Of a DNA stretch of 64,000 nucleotides, positions 34,394 through 44,055 are shown piece after piece. The position numbers and the translations under genes are program-made. Numbering within the stretch: position 1 is the stretch's first letter; every line of letters starts with the position of its first letter. The stretch lies in assembly GCF_007829875.1 (NCBI RefSeq), contig NZ_VIWV01000001.1:2136001-2200000 (forward strand), given 5' to 3'. The notes under the pieces are model-generated. The model saw only the letters and a program-made list of their open reading frames with translations, had not been told where the DNA came from and did not search any database. The DNA comes from Streptomyces capillispiralis. Its GTDB lineage: Bacteria > Actinomycetota > Actinomycetes > Streptomycetales > Streptomycetaceae.

Positions 34394-35139
34394 CGGTCCC
34401 CCTCCGGTGCGTCACCGCGCGATGCGCTCCCGCGGCCCCGTGCCCACAGCACGGCCGGCGCCGCGAGCGCGGCCACCAGGACCGGCACTCCGGCCGGCAG
34501 GACGGGCAGCAGACCGAGCCCCAGGAGGACGGCGAGCCCGGCGACGGTCCGCTCGGTACCGGCCCGCAGCATGGGGGCGAGCAACGCCAGGAAGACCGCG
34601 GGACCGGCCGCGTCCAGCCCCCACGCGTCGGTGTCCCCGATGGCCTCGGCGCCCAGCGCGCCGAGCAGCGTGGTGAGGTTCCACAGCAGGTACAGGCTGA
34701 GCCCGGTCACCACGAACCCGATGCGTGCGCCGCGCCGGGTGGGCTGGGCGAGCGAGACCGCGGCCGTCTCGTCGATGACCCACTGGGCGGCGAACGGGCG
34801 CACCGCGCGGGGAAGCGCCAGCAACTGCGACAGGCGCAGCCCGTAGAAGGCGTTGCGCACCCCGAGGAAGAACGCCCCCGCGGCGGCCGTGAACGGGCTG
34901 CCGCCGGCCGCCAGCGCCCCCACCAGCGCGAACTGGGACGCACCGGTGAACACCAGCAGGCTGAGCGCGCACGTCTGGAGCAGGGTGAGCCCGCTGCCCG
35001 CCGAGGTCACGCCGAAGGCGAACCCGGAGAGCCCGACGGCGATCCCGACCCCGAGGGCGTCCCGTACGACGGCGCCGTCCGGTTTCCCTCCTCCGTCGTC
35101 CCGTATGTCCGCGTGTGCTGCTGTCCGCTCCGTTGCCAC
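34390..35139 (-). CDS. azlC: AzlC-family branched-chain amino acid exporter
   Basis: The 249-residue protein has about seven membrane segments with LGVGIAVGLSGFAFGV, FTGASQFALVGALAAGG and WVIDETAAVSLAQP. The GTG at 35139 is the best start, but it lies 133 bases inside the preceding AraC-type gene in another frame. No later ATG or GTG fits the family N-terminus. Coupled with azlD. Confidence 0.85.
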   Translation of the reverse strand: MATERTAAHADIRDDGGGKPDGAVVRDALGVGIAVGLSGFAFGVTSAGSGLTLLQTCALSLLVFTGASQFALVGALAAGGSPFTAAAGAFFLGVRNAFYGLRLSQLLALPRAVRPFAAQWVIDETAAVSLAQPTRRGARIGFVVTGLSLYLLWNLTTLLGALGAEAIGDTDAWGLDAAGPAVFLALLAPMLRAGTERTVAGLAVLLGLGLLPVLPAGVPVLVAALAAPAVLWARGRGSASRGDAPEGDR

Positions 35140-36005
35140 GCCCCCGACGGTACGAGGGGGCCGGGCCGCGCGTCTTGTACGTTCTTGCGCTCGCGCTGGT
35201 ACGCGCCCGGGGGCACGCCGACGATCCGGCCGAAGTGCCGGTTCAGGTGCGGCTGGTCGGTGAAACCGACCGCGACGGCCGCCTCCGACGGCGCCGTCCC
35301 GGCGTCCAGCAGCCGCCGTGCGCGCCGCACGCGCGCGTCGGTGAGCCAGGTGTGCGGCGGCATCCCGTAGGTGTCCCGGAAGGCGCGCAGCAGGGCGAAG
35401 GGGCTGGTGCCGAGTTCGCCGGCCAGCCGCTCCAGCGTCGGCGGCGCGGCCATCCGCTCCTCCAGCAGGGTCCGCGCGCGTGCGGCCATCCGGGCGCCCG
35501 CCGTGCGCACCTCGCGCCGCGGCGGTGACCCGCCGTTCAGCCGCAGCAGCCGGGTCACGGCCACCCGGAGCAGGGTGTCGGCGGCGAGCGCGTTGCCCTC
35601 GTCGGTGGCCCGCAGCACCTGGTGCACCAGGTGGACGGCGTACGGGTCGTCGAGGACCGGTGCGACGAATCCCGGGGTGCCGCGCAGCGCGGTGGTCTCG
35701 GCGGCGATCGCGGCCACCACCTCCGGTGACGGGTACACCGCCCCGTACCGCCATCCCTCGGGGACGCCCGCCCTGCCGGTGTGCGGGGTGTCGGGGTTGA
35801 CGAGCGCGAGGGCTCCGGCGCCCGCGTACACGTCTTCGCCGCCGTGGTGGAAGACCTCCACGCCGTCGGCGATGGCGGCGATCACGAAGTGCTCGTGGGT
35901 GTGCCGGACGAACGTCTTCCGTATGTAGCGGGCACGCAGCAGGTCGACACCGGGCAGTTCGTCGTACCGCCAGTGCCGCGCACGCTCCTTGCGCGATTCC
36001 GCCAT
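35007..36005 (-). CDS. AraC-family transcriptional regulator
   Basis: The 332-residue regulator has an N-terminal cupin-like sensing domain (RHTHEHFVIAAIADGVEVFHHGGE) and a C-terminal AraC DNA-binding domain. The DNA-binding domain has TLERLAGELGTSPFALLRAFRDTYG, then EAAVAVGFTDQPHLNRHFGRIVGVPPGAYQ. The domain ends near residue 290, and the last 40 residues overlap the azlC start. It probably controls azlCD. It is divergent from lhr across about 107 bases. Confidence 0.88.
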   Translation of the reverse strand: MAESRKERARHWRYDELPGVDLLRARYIRKTFVRHTHEHFVIAAIADGVEVFHHGGEDVYAGAGALALVNPDTPHTGRAGVPEGWRYGAVYPSPEVVAAIAAETTALRGTPGFVAPVLDDPYAVHLVHQVLRATDEGNALAADTLLRVAVTRLLRLNGGSPPRREVRTAGARMAARARTLLEERMAAPPTLERLAGELGTSPFALLRAFRDTYGMPPHTWLTDARVRRARRLLDAGTAPSEAAVAVGFTDQPHLNRHFGRIVGVPPGAYQRERKNVQDARPGPLVPSGAWQRSGQQHTRTYGTTEEGNRTAPSYGTPSGSGSPSGSPGSPSA

Positions 36006-36112
36006 GCGGCCATTGTCCCCGCCGTCCCCGTCCCCTGGTCCGCCCCCGTCCGGAACACCCCAGGTCCGCCCGGCTCGGCCGCATTGTCAGTGCCGGGGTG
36101 CACGATGGACGC

Positions 36113-39100
36113 ATGGTCAGCGATCCGCACCGGGCCCTCGACGGCTTCTCCCCCGCGACCCGCGGCTGGTTCACGGGGGCGTTCTCCGCGCCCACCGCCG
36201 CCCAGGCCGGCGCGTGGCGGGCCATCGGGGAGGGGTCGGACGTGCTGGTGGTGGCCCCCACCGGCTCCGGGAAGACCCTGGCCGCCTTCCTCGCGGCCCT
36301 GGACCAGCTGGCCTCCACTCCCGCGCCCGCCGACCCCAAGAAGCGTTGCCGCGTCCTGTACGTCTCGCCGCTGAAGGCCCTGGCGGTCGACGTCGAGCGC
36401 AACCTCCGCAGCCCGCTGACCGGCATCCGCCAGGAGTCCGTCCGCCTCGGGCTGCCCGAGCCCGAGGTGAAGGTTGGCATCCGCTCCGGCGACACCCCGC
36501 CGGCCGAGCGCCGCGCCCTGGCCACCCGGCCGCCGGACATCCTGATCACCACCCCGGAGTCGCTGTTCCTGATGCTGACGTCCGCCACGCGCGACGCGCT
36601 GACGGGCGTGGAGACGGTGATCCTCGACGAGGTGCACGCGGTCGCGGGCACCAAGCGCGGCGCGCACCTGGCGCTCTCCCTGGAGCGGCTGGACGAGCTG
36701 CTGCCCCGGCCGGCCCGCCGCATCGGCCTGTCGGCGACCGTGCGGCCGGTGGACGAGGTCGCCCGGTTCCTGTCCCCGCGCCGCAAGGTGGAGATCGTCC
36801 AGCCGAAGTCGGGCAAGGAGTTCGACCTCTCCGTCGTGGTGCCGGTGGAGGACCTGGGCGAGCTGGGCGGCTCGCCGGTCGCCGACGGCTCGGAGGGCGC
36901 CGAGCGCCCGTCGATCTGGCCGCACGTCGAGGAGCGGATCACCGACCTGGTGCAGTCCCACCGCTCGACCATCGTGTTCGCGAACTCCCGCCGCCTCGCC
37001 GAGCGGCTGTGCAACCGGCTCAACGAGATCGCCTACGAGCGGGCCACCGGTGAGCCCCTGGACGAGCACCACTCCCCCGCCGAGCTCATGGGCGGCTCCG
37101 GAGCCGCCCAGGGCGCCCCCTCGGTCATCGCCCGCGCCCACCACGGTTCGGTCTCCAAGGAGCAGCGCTCCCTGGTCGAGGAGGACCTCAAGGCGGGCCG
37201 GCTCCCCGCGGTGGTCGCCACCTCCAGCCTGGAGCTGGGCATCGACATGGGCGCCGTCGACCTGGTGGTCCAGGTCGAGTCGCCGCCGTCGGTCGCCTCC
37301 GGGCTCCAGCGCGTCGGCCGCGCGGGGCACCAGGTGGGCGCGGTCTCCACGGGCGTGGTGTTCCCGAAGTACCGGGGCGACCTGGTGCAGGCCGCCGTGG
37401 TGACCGAGCGGATGCGCACCGGCGCCATCGAGTCCCTGAGGGTGCCCGCCAACCCACTGGACGTCCTGGCCCAGCAGCTCGTCGCCATGACGGCCATGGA
37501 CACCTGGCAGCTCGACGACCTGCTCGCCATGGTCCGCCGCGCGGCGCCGTTCGCCTCGCTGCCGGAGTCCGCCTTCACGGGCGTGCTGGACATGCTCGCC
37601 GGCCGCTACCCGTCCGACGCGTTCGCGGAGCTGCGCCCGCGCGTGGTGTGGGACCGGGTCACGGGCGAGATCACCGGCCGCCCAGGGGCCCAGCGCCTGG
37701 CCGTCACCTCCGGGGGCACGATCCCCGACCGCGGCCTCTTCGGTGTCTTCCTGGCCGGCGCCGACCCCAAGAAGGGCGGCGGACGGGTCGGCGAGCTGGA
37801 CGAGGAGATGGTCTACGAGTCCCGCGTGGGCGACGTCTTCACCCTCGGCACCAGCTCCTGGCGCATCGAGGACATCACCCGCGACCGGGTCCTGGTCTCT
37901 CCGGCGCCGGGCGTGCCGGGCCGGCTGCCGTTCTGGAAGGGCGACCAGCTGGGCCGCCCGCTGGAGCTCGGCCGCGCGGTGGGCGCGTTCCTGCGCGAGG
38001 TGGGCTCGCTGACCAAGGACGACGCCCGGCTGCGGCTGCTGGCGGCCGGACTGGACGCCTGGGCCGCGGACAACGTGCTGTCCTACCTGGACGAACAGCG
38101 CGAGGCCTGCGGCCACGTCCCCGACGACCGCACCATCGTGGTCGAGCGCTTCCGCGACGAGCTGGGCGACTGGCGGGTCGTGGTGCACTCACCGTTCGGC
38201 GCCCAGGTGCACGCCCCGTGGGCGCTCGCGCTCGGCGCCCGTCTCTCCGAGCGGTACGGCATGGACGCCCAGGTCATGCACGCCGACGACGGCATCGTGC
38301 TGCGCCTGCCGGACGCCGATCTGATGGGCCTCGACCTGCTCGACCAGGCACCGGTGAAGGCCGGCACCGAGTACGACGCGGACCGGGCCCCGGTGGGCGC
38401 CGCCGACGTCGTCTTCGACAAGGGCGAGGTGGACCAGGTCGTCACCGACCAGGTGGGCGGCTCGGCGCTGTTCGCCTCCCGCTTCCGCGAGTGCGCCGCC
38501 CGCGCGCTGCTGCTCCCGCGCCGCAACCCCGGCCGGCGCACCCCGCTGTGGCAGCAGCGTCAGCGTGCCTCCCAGCTCCTCCAGGTCGCGGGGGAGTTCG
38601 GCTCCTTCCCGATCGTCCTGGAGGCGGTCCGCGAATGCCTCCAGGACGTGTTCGACGTACCGGGCCTCGTCGAGCTGATGGGCGACCTGGAGTCCCGCAA
38701 GGTGCGCCTCGTCGAGGTCACCACCCCCGAACCGTCCCCGTTCGCCCGCTCCCTCCTCTTCGGCTACGTCGCCCAGTTCCTGTACGAGGGCGACTCCCCG
38801 CTCGCCGAGCGCCGCGCCGCCGCCCTGTCGCTGGACTCGCGGCTGCTGGCCGAGCTGCTCGGCCAGGCGGAGCTGCGCGAGCTGCTCGACGCCGAGGTGC
38901 TGACCGAGCTGGAGCGCGAGCTGCAGTGGCTCACCGAGGACCGGCGCGTGAAGGACGCGGAGGGCGTGGCCGACGTGCTGCGCGTGCTCGGCCCGCTCAC
39001 CGAGGCCGAGCTGGCCGAGCGGGGCGCCGAGCCGCGGTGGGCGCGGGAGCTGGCCTCCGCGCGGCGCGCGATCCGGGTGCGGGTCGCGGGCGCCGACCAC

Positions 39101-41044
39101 TGGGCGGCGATCGAGGACGCCGGGCGGCTGCGCGACGCGCTGGGCACGGCGCTGCCGGTCGGCGTACCGGAGGCGTTCACCGAGCCGGTCAAGGACCCTC
39201 TCGGGGATCTCCTCGCCCGGTTCGCGCGGACCCACGGACCCTTCACGTCGGCCACCGCGGCGGCCCGCTTCGGCCTGGGGGTGGCGGTCACCGAGGGCGC
39301 CCTCCAGCGACTCTCCGCGGCGGGCAGGATCGTCCAGGGCGAGTTCCATCCGGCCGGGATCGGACAGGAGTGGTGCGACGCGGCCGTGCTGCGCCGACTG
39401 CGCCGGCGTTCCCTGGCCGCCCTGCGGCACGAGCTGGAGCCGGTGCCACCGCCCGCGCTCGCGCAGTTCCTCCCCCAGTGGCAGCACATCGGAAAGGGGC
39501 ACAACCTGCGCGGCGTCGACGGCCTGGTGCGGGCCGTCGAGCAGCTGCAGGGCGCCTCCGTGCCCGCCTCCGCCCTGGAGAAGCTGGTCCTGCCGTCCCG
39601 GGTGGCGGGCTACACCCCGGCGATGCTGGACGAGCTGACGGCGGCCGGGGAGGTGGTGTGGGCCGGCGCCGGTTCGCTCCCGGGGAAGGACGGCTGGGTC
39701 TCCCTCTACCTCGCGGACGCGGCCCCGCTGCTGCTCCCTCCCCCGCACCCCCTGGAGCTCACGGCCCTGCACCAGTCCGTCCTGGACGCCCTCTCCGGCG
39801 GCTACGGCCTGTTCTTCCGCCAGATCGCCGACCAGGTCCGCGCCACCACCCACCCCGAGGCCACCGACCCCCAGCTGGCCGACGCGTTGTGGGACCTCGC
39901 CTGGTCCGGACGGCTCACGAACGACACCCTCTCGCCCCTGCGCTCCCTGCTGGGCTCGGGCCGCACCGCCGGCGCCACGGCCCACCGCGCGAAGCGCTCG
40001 GCCCCGCGCGGGCGCTACGGCTCGCTCACGGCGGCCGCCCGCAGCGCCTCCCGCACCGGCCCGCCGACCGTCGCCGGCCGCTGGTCCCTGCTCGAGGACC
40101 GGGAGGCCGACCCCACGGTCCGCGCCCACGCCCTGGCCCGCACCCTGCTCGACCGGCACGGTGTGGTGACCCGGGGCGCCGTCGCCGCGGAAGGCGTCGA
40201 GGGCGGCTTCTCGGCGACGTACCGCATCCTGTCCGCCTTCGAGGAGACGGGGCAGGCCCGTCGCGGCTACGTGGTGGAGGGACTGGGCGCCGCGCAGTTC
40301 GCGATGGACGGGGCGGTGGACCGCCTCCGCGCGGCGGCCAACGCCCGGGACCGGGGTGACGGGCTGCCGGCCCCTCCCGGCACGAGCGTGCCCGACCCCT
40401 TCGGCGGGGCCTCCGACCCCTTCGCCACCCACGGCTTCGCCCCACCCACCGACGGCCCCGGCGAAAGCGTCCCGGGACACGACGGCTTCCCCGGCGCGTT
40501 CCCCGGCGAGGACGACACGCGCCCGCCCCACCCGGGGCCGGGCGACTACGTCTCCCCGCGCGACCGGGCCCCCCAGGCGCCGCCGCCCTGGCAGAACGGC
40601 GGGCGTGCCGCGTACGACCCCTTCGCCGGCCGCCCCACCGGCGCGGACCGCGCCCCACGCGCCGTCGTCCTCGCCGCCGCCGACCCGGCGAACGCCTACG
40701 GAGCCGCCCTGGGCTGGCCCGAGCCCCCGACCGGCGCCGGGCACAAGCCCGGCCGCAAGGCTGGCTCCCTGGTGGTCTTGGTGGACGGCGAGCTGACGCT
40801 CTACATGGAACGGGGCGGCAAGACGCTGCTGGCCTGGCCGGCCACCCCCGACGACGAGCCGGCCGACGACCCCCGGCTGCGGGCTGCCGCGGAAGCCCTC
40901 GCCGCGGCCGCCCGCGCGGGCTCCCTGGGCACCGTCACGGTGGAGCGGGTCAACGGCGCCTCGGCGCTGACGTCCCCGCTGGGCACCGTCCTGGAGGCCG
41001 CGGGCTTCATCGCCACCCCCCGGGGCCTGCGCCTGCGCGCCTGA
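36113..41044 (+). CDS. lhr: Lhr-type ATP-dependent DNA helicase
   Basis: This roughly 1643-residue SF2 helicase is somewhat longer than typical Lhr (about 1500). Motif I is APTGSGKT near residue 50, DEVH is present, and the later motifs are IVFANSRRLAERL and QRVGRAGHQVG. The C-terminal DEAD/H-associated and Lhr-core winged-helix regions follow. Residues about 1420-1560 are a Pro/Gly/Asp-rich low-complexity insert before the final domain. Lhr unwinds DNA:RNA hybrids in DNA repair. The ATG at 36113 is chosen over a GTG five codons earlier. The DNA glycosylase gene follows on the same strand. Confidence 0.93.
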   Translation: MVSDPHRALDGFSPATRGWFTGAFSAPTAAQAGAWRAIGEGSDVLVVAPTGSGKTLAAFLAALDQLASTPAPADPKKRCRVLYVSPLKALAVDVERNLRSPLTGIRQESVRLGLPEPEVKVGIRSGDTPPAERRALATRPPDILITTPESLFLMLTSATRDALTGVETVILDEVHAVAGTKRGAHLALSLERLDELLPRPARRIGLSATVRPVDEVARFLSPRRKVEIVQPKSGKEFDLSVVVPVEDLGELGGSPVADGSEGAERPSIWPHVEERITDLVQSHRSTIVFANSRRLAERLCNRLNEIAYERATGEPLDEHHSPAELMGGSGAAQGAPSVIARAHHGSVSKEQRSLVEEDLKAGRLPAVVATSSLELGIDMGAVDLVVQVESPPSVASGLQRVGRAGHQVGAVSTGVVFPKYRGDLVQAAVVTERMRTGAIESLRVPANPLDVLAQQLVAMTAMDTWQLDDLLAMVRRAAPFASLPESAFTGVLDMLAGRYPSDAFAELRPRVVWDRVTGEITGRPGAQRLAVTSGGTIPDRGLFGVFLAGADPKKGGGRVGELDEEMVYESRVGDVFTLGTSSWRIEDITRDRVLVSPAPGVPGRLPFWKGDQLGRPLELGRAVGAFLREVGSLTKDDARLRLLAAGLDAWAADNVLSYLDEQREACGHVPDDRTIVVERFRDELGDWRVVVHSPFGAQVHAPWALALGARLSERYGMDAQVMHADDGIVLRLPDADLMGLDLLDQAPVKAGTEYDADRAPVGAADVVFDKGEVDQVVTDQVGGSALFASRFRECAARALLLPRRNPGRRTPLWQQRQRASQLLQVAGEFGSFPIVLEAVRECLQDVFDVPGLVELMGDLESRKVRLVEVTTPEPSPFARSLLFGYVAQFLYEGDSPLAERRAAALSLDSRLLAELLGQAELRELLDAEVLTELERELQWLTEDRRVKDAEGVADVLRVLGPLTEAELAERGAEPRWARELASARRAIRVRVAGADHWAAIEDAGRLRDALGTALPVGVPEAFTEPVKDPLGDLLARFARTHGPFTSATAAARFGLGVAVTEGALQRLSAAGRIVQGEFHPAGIGQEWCDAAVLRRLRRRSLAALRHELEPVPPPALAQFLPQWQHIGKGHNLRGVDGLVRAVEQLQGASVPASALEKLVLPSRVAGYTPAMLDELTAAGEVVWAGAGSLPGKDGWVSLYLADAAPLLLPPPHPLELTALHQSVLDALSGGYGLFFRQIADQVRATTHPEATDPQLADALWDLAWSGRLTNDTLSPLRSLLGSGRTAGATAHRAKRSAPRGRYGSLTAAARSASRTGPPTVAGRWSLLEDREADPTVRAHALARTLLDRHGVVTRGAVAAEGVEGGFSATYRILSAFEETGQARRGYVVEGLGAAQFAMDGAVDRLRAAANARDRGDGLPAPPGTSVPDPFGGASDPFATHGFAPPTDGPGESVPGHDGFPGAFPGEDDTRPPHPGPGDYVSPRDRAPQAPPPWQNGGRAAYDPFAGRPTGADRAPRAVVLAAADPANAYGAALGWPEPPTGAGHKPGRKAGSLVVLVDGELTLYMERGGKTLLAWPATPDDEPADDPRLRAAAEALAAAARAGSLGTVTVERVNGASALTSPLGTVLEAAGFIATPRGLRLRA

Positions 41045-41116
41045 CCGGCGCCGGTGCCCCGGCAGCCCGTGCGGCCGGTCGGGCACCATACCCGGCCGGC
41101 GTGCAACCCTGGACGC

Positions 41117-41926
41117 ATGCCCGAAGGAGACACGGTCTGGCAGGCCGCGCGGCGGCTGCACGACGCCCTCGCGGGCAAGGTGCTGACCCGCAGCGACCTG
41201 CGGGTCCCCCGGTTCGCCACGGCCGACCTCACCGGCCGCACCGTGCTGGACGTCACCCCGCGCGGCAAGCACCTGCTGACCCGTGTCGAGGGCGGCCTGA
41301 CCCTGCACTCGCACCTGAGGATGGACGGCTCCTGGCGCGTGTACGCGGACGGGCAGCGCTGGAACGGCGGCCCCGCCCACCAGATCCGTGCCGTCCTCGG
41401 CACCGAGGACCGCACCGCCGTCGGCTACCGGCTCCCCGTCCTGGAACTGATGCGCACCACCGACGAGGACCGCGCGGTCGGCCACCTCGGACCCGACCTC
41501 CTCGGCCCGGACTGGGACCCCGGCCTGGCGCTGGCCAACCTCATGAAGGACCCGGCCCGCCCGCTCGGCGAGGCCCTGCTGGACCAGCGCAACCTCGCCG
41601 GCATCGGCAATGTCTTCAAGAGCGAACTCTGCTTCCTGCTCGGTGTCACGCCCTGGCTCCCCGTGGGGGACCTGCCCGCCGAACGGGCCGCGCACCTGCC
41701 CGGGCTCGCCAGGCGACTGCTGGAGTTCAACCGCGAGCGCCCGGTGCGCAGCACGACGGGCCGCCGCGGCCAGGACCTGTTCGTCTACGGCCGGGCACGC
41801 CGCCCCTGCCTGCGCTGCCGCACCCCCGTCCGCCTCGCCGACCAGGGCGACGGCTCGCGCGAACGTCCCACGTACTGGTGCCCCACCTGCCAGCCGGGCC
41901 CGGCGCCCACCCGCACACCCCGCTGA
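41117..41926 (+). CDS. Fpg/Nei-family DNA glycosylase (endonuclease VIII type)
   Basis: The 269-residue glycosylase has Pro2 and Glu3 (MPEGDTVW) for beta/delta lyase chemistry. It has the H2TH region (DQRNLAGIGNVFKSELCFL) and a C-terminal zinc finger with Cys pairs (C-L-R-C ... C-P-T-C). It removes oxidised bases. It follows lhr by 72 bases, consistent with a repair cluster. Nei2-like by actinobacterial comparison, from memory. Confidence 0.93.
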   Translation: MPEGDTVWQAARRLHDALAGKVLTRSDLRVPRFATADLTGRTVLDVTPRGKHLLTRVEGGLTLHSHLRMDGSWRVYADGQRWNGGPAHQIRAVLGTEDRTAVGYRLPVLELMRTTDEDRAVGHLGPDLLGPDWDPGLALANLMKDPARPLGEALLDQRNLAGIGNVFKSELCFLLGVTPWLPVGDLPAERAAHLPGLARRLLEFNRERPVRSTTGRRGQDLFVYGRARRPCLRCRTPVRLADQGDGSRERPTYWCPTCQPGPAPTRTPR

Positions 41927-41973
41927 CCGCTTACGGCCCAACCAAAGCCCTGATGCCGCTCATTGACGCCCGG

Positions 41974-42363
41974 TCAGCCCTGCGCGTCCGGCCCCCTCAT
42001 CCCGTGACCGCCCGCGCGCCAGGCCCGCCGCCACCGCCCCGGAGCCAGTGCGCCCTCCGCCCGCGCCTTGGGCATGCAGTGCACCGGCAGCACACCCAGC
42101 CCCCACCCGCCGGCCGCGACCACGCCTTCCAGCACACCGGCGTCGGGCACCAGCAGCAGTCGCGCCACCGCCCACCACCACAGCGCGCCGACCCCCACAG
42201 TCGCGCCCCAGCGCACCACCCGCCCCATCGTCACCGCCGCCACCCCCCACGGCGGCAACGCTATGAGGCCGCACACCCCCACGCACAGGGCGCACCGGCG
42301 GCACACCGGCGCACCACGCCCGCGGGACCGCCCTGCGAAGGGCCTGCGGCCCCCCGGGGCCAC
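41974..42363 (-). CDS. Possible small membrane protein downstream of dps
   Basis: This 129-residue frame begins at GTG 42363, one base after the Dps stop, and contains three hydrophobic stretches (CVGVCGLIALPPWGVAAV, TVGVGALWWWAVARLLLV, VVAAGGWGLGVLPVHC). Coding status is not certain because the region is very GC-rich and open in other frames. Function unknown. Confidence 0.45.
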   Translation of the reverse strand: MAPGGRRPFAGRSRGRGAPVCRRCALCVGVCGLIALPPWGVAAVTMGRVVRWGATVGVGALWWWAVARLLLVPDAGVLEGVVAAGGWGLGVLPVHCMPKARAEGALAPGRWRRAWRAGGHGMRGPDAQG

Positions 42364-42364
42364 G

Positions 42365-42835
42365 TCACCCGTTCTCGGCCTGGAACATCCAGTGCTGCTT
42401 CTCCAGGTCGGCGGTGATCGCGATGAGGACGTCCTGGCTGACCGGGTCCGGTTCCCCGGTCGCCGTGACCCGCTCCCGCATCCGGGAGATCACCGCGCCC
42501 AGCGCCTCCACGAGCGTGCCCACCGCGGTCGTGTCGTCGACCCAACCCTCGGGGGTCACTCCGATCCCGCTGCCGACGGCCACCGTCGCCGCACGCCCGT
42601 CGGGCGAGACGCCGAGCGCCGCGGCACGCTCCGCGACGGTGTCGGAGTGGGTGCGCGCGACGGTCACGACCTCGTCGAGCTGGAGGTGCACGGAACGGAA
42701 GCGCGGCCCGACCACGTTCCAGTGGATCTGCTTCGCCACCAGGGCGAGGTCCACCAGGTCGACCAGGGCACCCTGCAGCGCCTCGGACACGGTCTTCAGG
42801 TTCGCGTCGGACAACGGGCTCTTCACGACGTACAT
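42365..42835 (-). CDS. Dps-family DNA-binding ferritin-like protein
   Basis: The 156-residue protein has the Dps ferroxidase motifs KQIHWNVVGPRFRSVHLQLDEVV with the conserved His and Asp, and a C-terminal HWMFQAENG. It oxidises and stores iron and protects DNA. The ATG at 42835 has GGAGG five bases upstream; a GTG six bases earlier sits inside that site. It is downstream of clgR but behind a terminator. Confidence 0.93.
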   Translation of the reverse strand: MYVVKSPLSDANLKTVSEALQGALVDLVDLALVAKQIHWNVVGPRFRSVHLQLDEVVTVARTHSDTVAERAAALGVSPDGRAATVAVGSGIGVTPEGWVDDTTAVGTLVEALGAVISRMRERVTATGEPDPVSQDVLIAITADLEKQHWMFQAENG

Positions 42836-42927
42836 CCGCACCTCCGTGGCTGTCCCCCGTCTCGTCCCTCAACGATGACCGCCGCGCGCCGCACCGGCAA
42901 ACGCACGGGGAACGTGCCGCGCATGCG

Positions 42928-42978
42928 AAAAACCCCGGCAGCACCCTCCCGGATCTTCCGGAAGGGCCCCTACCGGGG
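42928..42978 (-). terminator. Terminator after clgR
   Basis: On the minus strand an outer CCCCGG / CCGGGG stem encloses a second imperfect stem and is followed by TTTTT, a classic intrinsic terminator. Confidence 0.75.
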
Positions 42979-43019
42979 CATCTCACACCTTCACACCGCA
43001 CACACGCGGAGCATCACGC

Positions 43020-43400
43020 TCACGCGGCGACGACGTCCACCGCCTCGGCGGGCGCCTTGATGGTCACCCGTTCCGGCGGCACACCGGTCACCGAAACGGA
43101 ACCCAGCATCGGACGAACCGGCGTGGGTACGGGCGTGCTGGGGGTCGCTGCAGCAGACTGGGCCAGCTCGGCGAGAGCGAGCTCGTCGCTCACTTCCCGC
43201 ATGAGTTCGGACATCCGTACGTCCAGCGCGTCGCAGATGGCGGAGAGCAGTTCGGAGGAAGCCTCCTTCTGCCCCCGCTCCACCTCGGAGAGATAGCCGA
43301 GTGAGACTCGGGCGGACGAGGAGACTTCGCGCAGAGTACGGCCCTGGCGTTGGCGCTGCCGACGCAGCACGTCACCCAGCAGGCGACGGAGCAGAATCAT
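43020..43400 (-). CDS. clgR: ClgR, Clp-gene transcriptional activator
   Basis: This 126-residue XRE-type regulator has the HTH ([21 protein letters not shown]) and a linker with P-T-P-V. It is ClgR by its position after pgsA-cinA, as in other actinobacteria. ClgR activates clp protease, lon and related genes. The C-terminus ends in Val-Val-Ala-Ala, consistent with known self-limiting degradation by ClpP. The ATG at 43400 has GGAGGGA upstream. Confidence 0.88.
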   Translation of the reverse strand: MILLRRLLGDVLRRQRQRQGRTLREVSSSARVSLGYLSEVERGQKEASSELLSAICDALDVRMSELMREVSDELALAELAQSAAATPSTPVPTPVRPMLGSVSVTGVPPERVTIKAPAEAVDVVAA

Positions 43401-43509
43401 CGGTGGCTCCCTCCTCGGACCGCGTAGCCGCATCCTTCTCGCCCCACCGTACCGCCTACCGCCGCGGCCGTGCGGGGAGCGATGTCGTGTTCACTCAGGG
43501 CTGCAAACA

Positions 43510-44055
43510 TCAAAACCCCCCGTTCCGTTCCGTATCCTGTGCCCGCTCATTCCCGGTCTGTTCGCCCGCAAGCTCCGTCAGAAGCAGTGCGAGTACGCTC
43601 CGTACACTCTCCATACGAATTTCCGCACGGTCGCCGTTCAACCGCAGACGCTCCACTTTTCCGCCACCGGCAGAACCGGAACCCGCTGCCGGAGGGCCGT
43701 CCACGGCGATGAACACCGTGCCGACGGCCTGACCGTCCTGGGGGTCCGGACCGGCGACACCGGTGGTCGCGATGCCCCAGTCGGCGCCCAGCGCCTTGCG
43801 GACACCGGCCGCCATCTGGGCCGCCACCTGCGGATCCACCGCTCCGCGCTGCGCCAGCAGAGTGGCGTCGACGCCGAGCAAGTCCCGCTTCAGCTCGGTC
43901 GCGTACGCCGTCACCGACCCGCGGAACACCTTGGACGCACCGGGGACGGCGGTGATCTCCGCCGCCACCAGGCCACCGGTCAGCGACTCGGCCACGGCGA
44001 GGGTCTCGCCGTTCACGGTGAGTAGTCGCACCACCTCGGTGGCCCTGGAACTCAC
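43510..44055 (-). CDS. cinA: CinA C-terminal / nicotinamide-nucleotide amidase
   Basis: The 181-residue protein is CinA_C (PncC-like, NMN deamidase), with ESLTGGLVAAEITAVPGASKVFRG and GIATTGVAGPDPQDG. The N-terminal molybdopterin-like domain of full CinA is missing. It starts with a GTG overlapping the pgsA stop by four bases, so it is co-transcribed. A Gly/Ser-rich insert (AAGSGSAGGGK) is present. Confidence 0.92.
   Translation of the reverse strand: MSSRATEVVRLLTVNGETLAVAESLTGGLVAAEITAVPGASKVFRGSVTAYATELKRDLLGVDATLLAQRGAVDPQVAAQMAAGVRKALGADWGIATTGVAGPDPQDGQAVGTVFIAVDGPPAAGSGSAGGGKVERLRLNGDRAEIRMESVRSVLALLLTELAGEQTGNERAQDTERNGGF

Noticed and set aside
38189..41941. A 1250-codon minus-strand frame antisense to lhr and the glycosylase
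   Set aside because: Shadow of genes with complete helicase and glycosylase motifs.
43430..43510. Possible ClgR box (GTTCAC ... GCAAAC) upstream of clgR
   Set aside because: Spacing and bases do not match the ClgR consensus I know, so it was not called.
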